This document shows, in pieces, positions 7,046 through 11,558 of a stretch of 11,558 nt of DNA; within the stretch, counting starts at the first letter, position 1, and every line of letters begins with the position of its first letter. Source of the DNA: Candidatus Bathyarchaeota archaeon (GTDB lineage Archaea; Thermoproteota; Bathyarchaeia; Hecatellales; Hecatellaceae); the NCBI GenBank assembly GCA_030669485.1, contig DAOVDL010000006.1, positions 1-11,558 on the forward strand, read 5' to 3'. The translations under genes and the position numbers were made by a program. The notes beneath the pieces were generated by a model, which did no database searches, was not told where the DNA came from, and worked only from the letters and a program-made list of their open reading frames with translations.

Positions 7046-7351
7046 GTGAGGCTTGAGAGGAAGGAAGAGTCGGTAAAATCTAAGGGCGCAGTTCAGCTCA
7101 TGCGTATACCGCTTATTATTCACACTGCTCTAAGGCGGGATGATTCTTTCACTCTGCAGATAGAGCACCTCAAAGTGAAACGGGCTAACATCAGCATTCC
7201 CAGAAACATATTTGAACTTAAACCCAATGAGATCAGCGATTACATAAAAGAGATCTATCCCAACGCCCGGTCATTTGTCATCCAGTATGAGGAGAAAGGG
7301 GAGGAAATAGTTCCGTTCTGCGCTCAGCTCATACTGTCGCGAGGGTTCTAA
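7046..7351 (+). CDS. Hypothetical protein, about 101 residues, family not recognised
   Basis: I do not recognise this protein. The frame opens with TTG at 7040, but GTG at 7046 is the better start because GGTGG at 7035-7039 then sits 6 nt upstream; it would abut the TTG. The same arrangement is seen at the preceding gene. The product is small, soluble-looking and charged, with one cysteine. It has a basic N-terminus (RLERKEESVKSKG), a hydrophobic segment (MRIPLIIHTAL, about residues 19-29, too short to span a membrane), a strand-like core (SFTLQIEHLKVKRANISIP), a helix (NEISDYIKEIY) and two further strands at the C-terminus. It ends 2 nt before the stop of the convergent radical SAM gene. Co-occurrence with the 231-residue gene cannot be judged from one genome. 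Confidence 0.72.
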   Translation: MRLERKEESVKSKGAVQLMRIPLIIHTALRRDDSFTLQIEHLKVKRANISIPRNIFELKPNEISDYIKEIYPNARSFVIQYEEKGEEIVPFCAQLILSRGF

Positions 7352-7353
7352 GA

Positions 7354-8799
7354 TTAACTAGTTTCCTCGGAAAGCATAAATGGGGCAGTATCCTCCTTCG
7401 CCCTTGACAGCTTGTGTTTGATGTATTGCCAGAGATACTTTCCGACGACATTTACGATGAGTTCTTTGGTGTGCCCCTGCCGAATATAGCGGAAGATCGG
7501 TTTGGGTCTGAGGTAGAAGCTAAAGTATGCCTTCTTGATGAGCTTATTTAACTGCTCTGCGGACAGCTCCCTAGTTCTCATAACGGGTTTAAGGACTGTG
7601 TACTCAGACCAGTCTTCTGTGAGGAGAAGTCCCTCTCTCTTGGCATTGTCGTAAAGCTCGGTGCCTGGGAAGGGCGTTGCTATTGCGAACTGAACAAAGC
7701 TGGGATCAAGCTTCTTAGCAAACCTAATAGTTTCAATGGCTTCATTCCAGGTCTCCCCAGGAATTCCAACAATAAAGGATGCTATCGTCTGCAATTTCAG
7801 CTCCTTAGCCCACCTTGACACTTTAAGGGTTTGTTTAATCTTGGTGCCCTTCTTCATAAGGTTCAAAACTCTTTGGATCCCAGACTCGGCGCCATAGTAG
7901 AGCAGTGTACAACCAGCCCTCTTCAGTTTCGCCATAAGATCCCGGGTCATAAGGTCAACTCTGGTAGAGCATGCCCATGTAACATCCAGCTTCCTATCTT
8001 CAAGCTCCTTGCAGATAGCCTCCGCCCGCTTCTTATCCAACATGAATGTATCGTCGATTATCTCAACGTACCGGGTCTTGTAGGTTTCTTGAAATTGTTC
8101 AATCTCGTCAACTATATTCTTGGGGCTTCTGGCTCTGAACTTCTTTCCGAAGAGGAGAGATGAGGAACAGAAGGTGCAGTTGAACGGGCAGCCTCTGCTC
8201 GTCAAGATCGTTCCCAGAACCTGCTTCTTTCCGAAGACACTATATCGATCCATAGGGAGCAGATGGCGTGCAGGATAAGGCAGCGTGTCTAGGTTCTCTA
8301 TGTAGGGTCGGGGAGGTGTCCTGACAAGTTGACCGTCTTCACGATAGATTATACCCTTAATCCGTTTGAGGTCTCTACCTTGCTCAATTGTCTGAGCCAA
8401 TTCGAGGATGGTCTTCTCCCCCTCACCTATAGCACCTATATCTATGGAGGGGCACTCCTTCATGGTTCGCTCAGGCGTGAAGGTTATGTGAGCACCCCCT
8501 AGGGCAACTGTTGCCTCAGGCAGAACCTTCTTTGCGGTTTCAGCGGTTCTTAGAGCTTCGGTGATTGTAGCGGTTGTGGCTGTTACTCCAATCAAGTCGG
8601 GTTTACGTGTTTCAAGCTCCTTTGGTAACTGGTGGAAGGTAATCCGCCAAGGCGGCGAATCCAAGATCTCAACGGGGTAATGTGCCTCTTCTAGGACAGC
8701 AGCCAAGTAGGCGAGACCTAGTGGGGGGGCAATCATATCTATTGTCTTTAAGGTCTCAACCTTCGGGCTGACTGGGGGTGCAACCAACAGAACTTTCAT
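7354..8799 (-). CDS. B12-binding-domain radical SAM protein
   Basis: Radical SAM enzyme of 481 residues in the BchE-like group with an N-terminal cobalamin-binding domain. Residues 1-140 look like the Rossmann-type B12 domain (MKVLLVAPP, the PLGLAYLAAVLEE segment at 26-38, GGAH at 101-104, IGEGE at 124-128). The DxHxxG motif of base-off B12 enzymes is not present, as is common in this radical SAM class. The radical SAM core follows, with the [4Fe-4S] motif C204-x3-C208-x2-C211, then an acidic strand EIIDDTF (246-252), ESGIQRVL (305-312), GIPGET (345-350) and a C-terminal helical region. Family members perform methyl transfers, cyclisations and other radical reactions; the substrate here cannot be told. 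Start ATG 8799, with no other plausible start. It is transcribed divergently from EF-2 and convergently with the 101-residue gene. Confidence 0.92.
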   Translation of the reverse strand: MKVLLVAPPVSPKVETLKTIDMIAPPLGLAYLAAVLEEAHYPVEILDSPPWRITFHQLPKELETRKPDLIGVTATTATITEALRTAETAKKVLPEATVALGGAHITFTPERTMKECPSIDIGAIGEGEKTILELAQTIEQGRDLKRIKGIIYREDGQLVRTPPRPYIENLDTLPYPARHLLPMDRYSVFGKKQVLGTILTSRGCPFNCTFCSSSLLFGKKFRARSPKNIVDEIEQFQETYKTRYVEIIDDTFMLDKKRAEAICKELEDRKLDVTWACSTRVDLMTRDLMAKLKRAGCTLLYYGAESGIQRVLNLMKKGTKIKQTLKVSRWAKELKLQTIASFIVGIPGETWNEAIETIRFAKKLDPSFVQFAIATPFPGTELYDNAKREGLLLTEDWSEYTVLKPVMRTRELSAEQLNKLIKKAYFSFYLRPKPIFRYIRQGHTKELIVNVVGKYLWQYIKHKLSRAKEDTAPFMLSEETS

Positions 8800-8850
8800 A
8801 TTATCGACTTACTTCCCTTATGTGCAGTCCCTCTTCTGTAACTCTAAATA

Positions 8851-8860
8851 GACTATAAAC
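8851..8860 (-). promoter_or_regulatory. Candidate TATA box for the radical SAM gene
   Basis: The minus strand reads GTTTATAGTC. Transcription would start near 8830, about 30 nt before the ATG at 8799, a leader length close to that predicted for gins23 and EF-2. The purine-rich GGGAAG near 8814 is only a poor Shine-Dalgarno match. Confidence 0.4.
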
Positions 8861-8992
8861 ATTACAATCGATATGTATTTTTGTTTACCTGAAAGAAACC
8901 TGATTTAGCCATCCTTTACACCAGACTTCTTCAAAATTTACAAAAGTCAAAACAAGCTCTGTTCCAGAAATAGCGAAATAGATACGGTAAAT

Positions 8993-9002
8993 CTTTTTAA
9001 AC
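8993..9002 (+). promoter_or_regulatory. Probable TATA box for EF-2
   Basis: CTTTTTAAAC, preceded by an A-rich GTAAAT that suits a BRE, lies about 50 nt before the EF-2 ATG. Transcription would start near 9025, giving a leader of about 25 nt that still includes the GAGAAGGT element at 9033-9040. It resembles the CTTTAAA box of the gene at 11364. Confidence 0.55.
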
Positions 9003-9049
9003 TTCCAGCACATTGATTTGCTTCGACACCACGAGAAGGTACATGAAGT

Positions 9050-11236
9050 ATGCCTAAGTTCAAGTCAACTGAAGAGATACTTAAGGTAGTTGCGGACCTA
9101 GACCATGTCAGGAACGCTGGCATAATAGCCCATGTAGATCACGGAAAGACAACTCTGACCGATTCCCTTCTCTCGGCTGCCGGGCTGCTTTCGCCATCCA
9201 TCGCGGGAAAAGCTTTGGCTATGGACTACTTAGAGGAGGAACAGAAGAGAGGCATAACAATCCAATCTGCCAACATAAGTCTCTATTACGAGATCGGCGG
9301 AAATCCCTATGTAATCAATCTTATAGATACCCCTGGACATGTTGATTTTTCCGGCAGGGTTACTAGATCCCTCCGAGCCATAGACGGCTGCGTCGTCGTT
9401 GTGGACGCTGTGGAAGAGGTGATGGTTCAAACCGAGACGGTTACACGTGGTGCACTAGAAGAAAGAGTCAAGCCCAGTCTATTTATAAACAAGATGGATA
9501 GGCTATTCAAGGAACTTCATCTTTCTCCGAAGGAGATTCAGGAGAAACTTGCAAGGATAATTCGAGATTTTAACGGTCTTATAGAACTCTATGGGGAACA
9601 ACAGTTTAGGGACAAATGGAAGGTCAACCCCAACGCTGGCAATGTTGGCTTCGGCTCAGCCAAGGACAGATGGGGTTTGAATCTCAGCATGATCCAAGAG
9701 AAAGGGCTGAACCTTTCAGATGTTATGTCCCTGTATGAGAATGAGAATTACGAGGAACTATCCAAGAGGGCACCTCTCCATGAGGCCGTTCTAAGCATGA
9801 TCATCAACCATACCCCTCTGCCCCAAGTCGCACAAAAGTATCGTATACCGAAGATCTGGCATGGAAATGTTGAAAGCGAAGTCGGTCAAGCAATGGTCAA
9901 CTGCGATAAGGACGGCCCCATCGTAATGTGTACAAGCGATATGAAAGTTGACCCCCAAGCAGGGGTAGTTGCAACAGGTCGTCTCTTCTCAGGCACCGTA
10001 AGCTCAGGGGCGCCGGTACATCTGATAGGAGCAAGGGCAGACTACAGGATCCAACAGGTCTGCCTTTATATGGGACAATTTAGGGAAGTAGTGGGAAGCC
10101 TTCCTTGTGGAAACATCCCTGCTCTTCTGGGGTTAGGGAAAGCCTACTCGGGCGAGACCATTTCCTCCGTTAGGGATATCATACCTTTCGAGGTGATGCA
10201 ATATGTCAGTGAACCCGTGGTGACAATAGCTGTTGAACCGAAGCACAGTAAGGATCTACCCCGCCTCATCGAACAACTGCGTCGCCTCTCAATAGAAGAC
10301 CCAAACCTTGTCACTAAGATAAATGAGGAGACTGGTGAGTACCTCATCTCTGGCATGGGGCACCTCCACCTAGATATTGCTAGCACATGGATAAGAAAGG
10401 CTGGCTTGGAAATAACGACATCGACACCAATTGTTCTCTATCGGGAGACAGTGCGAAAGGAAGGCAAGGTATTCGAGGGCAAATCACCCAATAAACACAG
10501 CAGAATCTTTGTCAAGGTCGAGCCCCTCCAACCTGACGTGATTGGATTAATAAGAAAGGGAGAGATCTCAGATTACACAGATAAGGCCAAGTTGGCCAAG
10601 ATCTTAAGAGAGCACGACTGGGAACCCAATGAGGCTAAAGGTGTCTGGCGCATCGATGAGCACAACAACATTCTAACTGATGTGACTAAAGGGCTTCAGA
10701 GACTCGATGTGGTGAAGGATTCTATAATCTCGGCCTTCAACTGGAGCTTTGAGGATGGCCCAATAGCTCAGGAAGTAGTTCGAGGAGTCAAGGTCAGCCT
10801 TGTTGATGCACAAATCCACGAAGATCCGGTTCATACCGGTCCAGCTCAGATTATGCCAGCCACACGCAGATCTCTTTTCGCCAGTTTTCTCTCCGCTGAC
10901 CCAACCCTTCTAGAGCCAATATTGAAAATAAATGTGAAGATTCCAGCCGAGCAGGTTGGAAACGTAACCCGCATAGTGGTTAGTAAGCGGGGTAAAATAG
11001 TCTCGATGGATCAGAAAGAGCACATTATGCAGATCATAGGGGAGATACCAACATCTGAGGCCTTCGACCTCGCAGAGGTGATGAGAGGTGCGACAGCTGG
11101 GAAAGCATTCTGGGGCACTGAGTTCTCAAGGTGGAACTTCGTTCCCGCCTCTCTTGTAGGAGAGATCATCCGAGAAATACGTACACGTAAGGGTCTTCCA
11201 CCCGAGCCACCGAAGATAAATGACTTCATAGGCTAG
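9050..11236 (+). CDS. fusA: Translation elongation factor 2 (aEF-2)
   Basis: Archaeal/eukaryotic-type EF-2, the GTPase that drives ribosomal translocation. At 728 residues it is the usual length. GTPase motifs are all present: G1 AHVDHGKT (27-34), switch I RGITI (67-71), switch II DTPGH (93-97), NKMD (147-150) and GSAK (202-205). Domains II-V follow. The domain IV tip reads HEDPVHTGPAQ (590-600); by family comparison H595 is the diphthamide histidine. The next residue is T596, where the usual sequence is HRGPAQ, and a nearby segment reads GPIAQEVVRGVKV where GPLA-x-EP-x-RGV is common. The ATG at 9050 has AAGGT (9036-9040) 9 nt upstream. A four-codon frame (ATG at 9043, stop at 9055-9057) overlaps this start in another frame. 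It has its own promoter and no tightly linked partner. Stop is TAG. Confidence 0.97.
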   Translation: MPKFKSTEEILKVVADLDHVRNAGIIAHVDHGKTTLTDSLLSAAGLLSPSIAGKALAMDYLEEEQKRGITIQSANISLYYEIGGNPYVINLIDTPGHVDFSGRVTRSLRAIDGCVVVVDAVEEVMVQTETVTRGALEERVKPSLFINKMDRLFKELHLSPKEIQEKLARIIRDFNGLIELYGEQQFRDKWKVNPNAGNVGFGSAKDRWGLNLSMIQEKGLNLSDVMSLYENENYEELSKRAPLHEAVLSMIINHTPLPQVAQKYRIPKIWHGNVESEVGQAMVNCDKDGPIVMCTSDMKVDPQAGVVATGRLFSGTVSSGAPVHLIGARADYRIQQVCLYMGQFREVVGSLPCGNIPALLGLGKAYSGETISSVRDIIPFEVMQYVSEPVVTIAVEPKHSKDLPRLIEQLRRLSIEDPNLVTKINEETGEYLISGMGHLHLDIASTWIRKAGLEITTSTPIVLYRETVRKEGKVFEGKSPNKHSRIFVKVEPLQPDVIGLIRKGEISDYTDKAKLAKILREHDWEPNEAKGVWRIDEHNNILTDVTKGLQRLDVVKDSIISAFNWSFEDGPIAQEVVRGVKVSLVDAQIHEDPVHTGPAQIMPATRRSLFASFLSADPTLLEPILKINVKIPAEQVGNVTRIVVSKRGKIVSMDQKEHIMQIIGEIPTSEAFDLAEVMRGATAGKAFWGTEFSRWNFVPASLVGEIIREIRTRKGLPPEPPKINDFIG

Positions 11237-11363
11237 ACTCAGTTAACCCAACTCTTAGAAGGCTTCATCCATCAACTCTATCTAAACTGAGGTCAGGCTT
11301 AAGACCAACTACTTGCCAAATTCAACTAAATCTTTAAATGTCTTAAAAAAGGCTACTAGGGCT
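11237..11363 (+). other. Intergenic gap between EF-2 and the last gene
   Basis: No gene, tRNA-like fold or clear T-tract is visible in these 127 nt. The right end holds the promoter of the next gene. A GGTC/GACC inverted pair at 11291-11306 is too short to be called a terminator. Confidence 0.5.
11332..11339 (+). promoter_or_regulatory. Probable TATA box for the last gene
   Basis: CTTTAAAT, preceded by an A-rich stretch (AACTAAAT), is centred about 28 nt before the ATG at 11364. Archaeal start sites lie about 25 nt from the box centre, so the transcript would begin within a few bases of the ATG, giving a leaderless or nearly leaderless mRNA. Confidence 0.55.
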
Positions 11364-11558
11364 ATGTCATTTACAGAGCTCTTCCAACACGCGTTAGAAA
11401 AATTTAATCCTAGGATAGAAAAAGATGCTAAGATCAGAGAAATTCTGGAAGAATATGACGGAAGAAGCATCACGGTTAAAGTAAGTGACGATACTTCCTA
11501 CGTCTTCCATCTATCCCCAAAAGGAGTCACCTTGGATATCTCTCCTAAAGATCCCACC
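11364..11558 (+). CDS. SCP2-like (sterol carrier-type) domain protein, N-terminal part (cut by right window edge)
   Basis: An open frame of 65 codons from ATG 11364 runs off the window. An amphipathic N-terminal helix region (MSFTELFQHALEKFNPRIEK, then KIREILEEYDG) is followed by alternating strands (SITVKVSDD, YVFHLSPKG, VTLDISPKD). That helix-then-beta pattern, with a short charged turn between strands, resembles the N-terminus of small archaeal SCP2-like domain proteins, which bind lipids or other hydrophobic ligands. The match is by overall look only; no diagnostic motif lies in the visible part. It has no Shine-Dalgarno sequence and a TATA box close enough to predict a leaderless transcript. 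The gene is complete at its 5' end. Confidence 0.6.
   Translation, partial: MSFTELFQHALEKFNPRIEKDAKIREILEEYDGRSITVKVSDDTSYVFHLSPKGVTLDISPKDPT

Noticed and set aside
7831..8163. Plus-strand frame opposite the radical SAM gene
   Set aside because: It lies wholly within a well-supported gene, and its sequence has no family features.
8800..9049. Possible RNA gene or origin in the divergent region before EF-2
   Set aside because: No tRNA-like fold, no repeated origin-type boxes and no long inverted repeat were seen; the promoters of the two flanking genes explain the AT-rich parts.

Overview
The window reads as archaeal chromosomal DNA of roughly balanced base composition. The evidence is the information-processing set: an archaeal MCM helicase, a GINS subunit, a clamp loader split into one small and one large RFC subunit, a Hel308-type Ski2-like helicase and an archaeal/eukaryotic-type EF-2. 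CTTTAAA/TTTATA-like boxes, short leaders and GTG starts fit this. The gene content and the gins23-mcm pairing suggest a TACK archaeon, perhaps of the Bathyarchaeia type, but the lineage is an inference and was not tested.

Layout. Bases 1-6016, minus strand: a replication block read right to left as rfcS, rfcL, a small eight-cysteine protein, a 195-nt gap holding a probable promoter, gins23, mcm and the N-terminal part of hel308, which runs off the left edge. Gene joints are tight: 1 nt between rfcS and rfcL, an 8-nt overlap of gins23 and mcm, and 9 nt between mcm and hel308. Bases 6017-6209 form a divergent intergenic region. Bases 6210-7351, plus strand: two genes of unknown function, both preceded by a GGTGG ribosome-binding site with a 6-nt spacer. 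Bases 7354-8799, minus strand: a cobalamin-domain radical SAM enzyme, ending 2 nt from the convergent unknown gene. Bases 8800-9049 form a second divergent region. Bases 9050-11236, plus strand: EF-2. Bases 11364-11558, plus strand: the start of a small, perhaps leaderless, SCP2-like gene cut by the right edge.

How the genes work together. RFC small and large subunits load the PCNA clamp. GINS23 and MCM belong to the CMG-like replicative helicase. Hel308 acts on stalled forks. The block is therefore a compact fork-assembly and fork-repair cluster. The eight-cysteine protein lodged inside it is the best candidate for an undescribed component. The EF-2 is otherwise normal but has Thr in place of the usual Arg right after the predicted diphthamide His. 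No RNA genes, CRISPR arrays, mobile elements or tandem repeats were seen.
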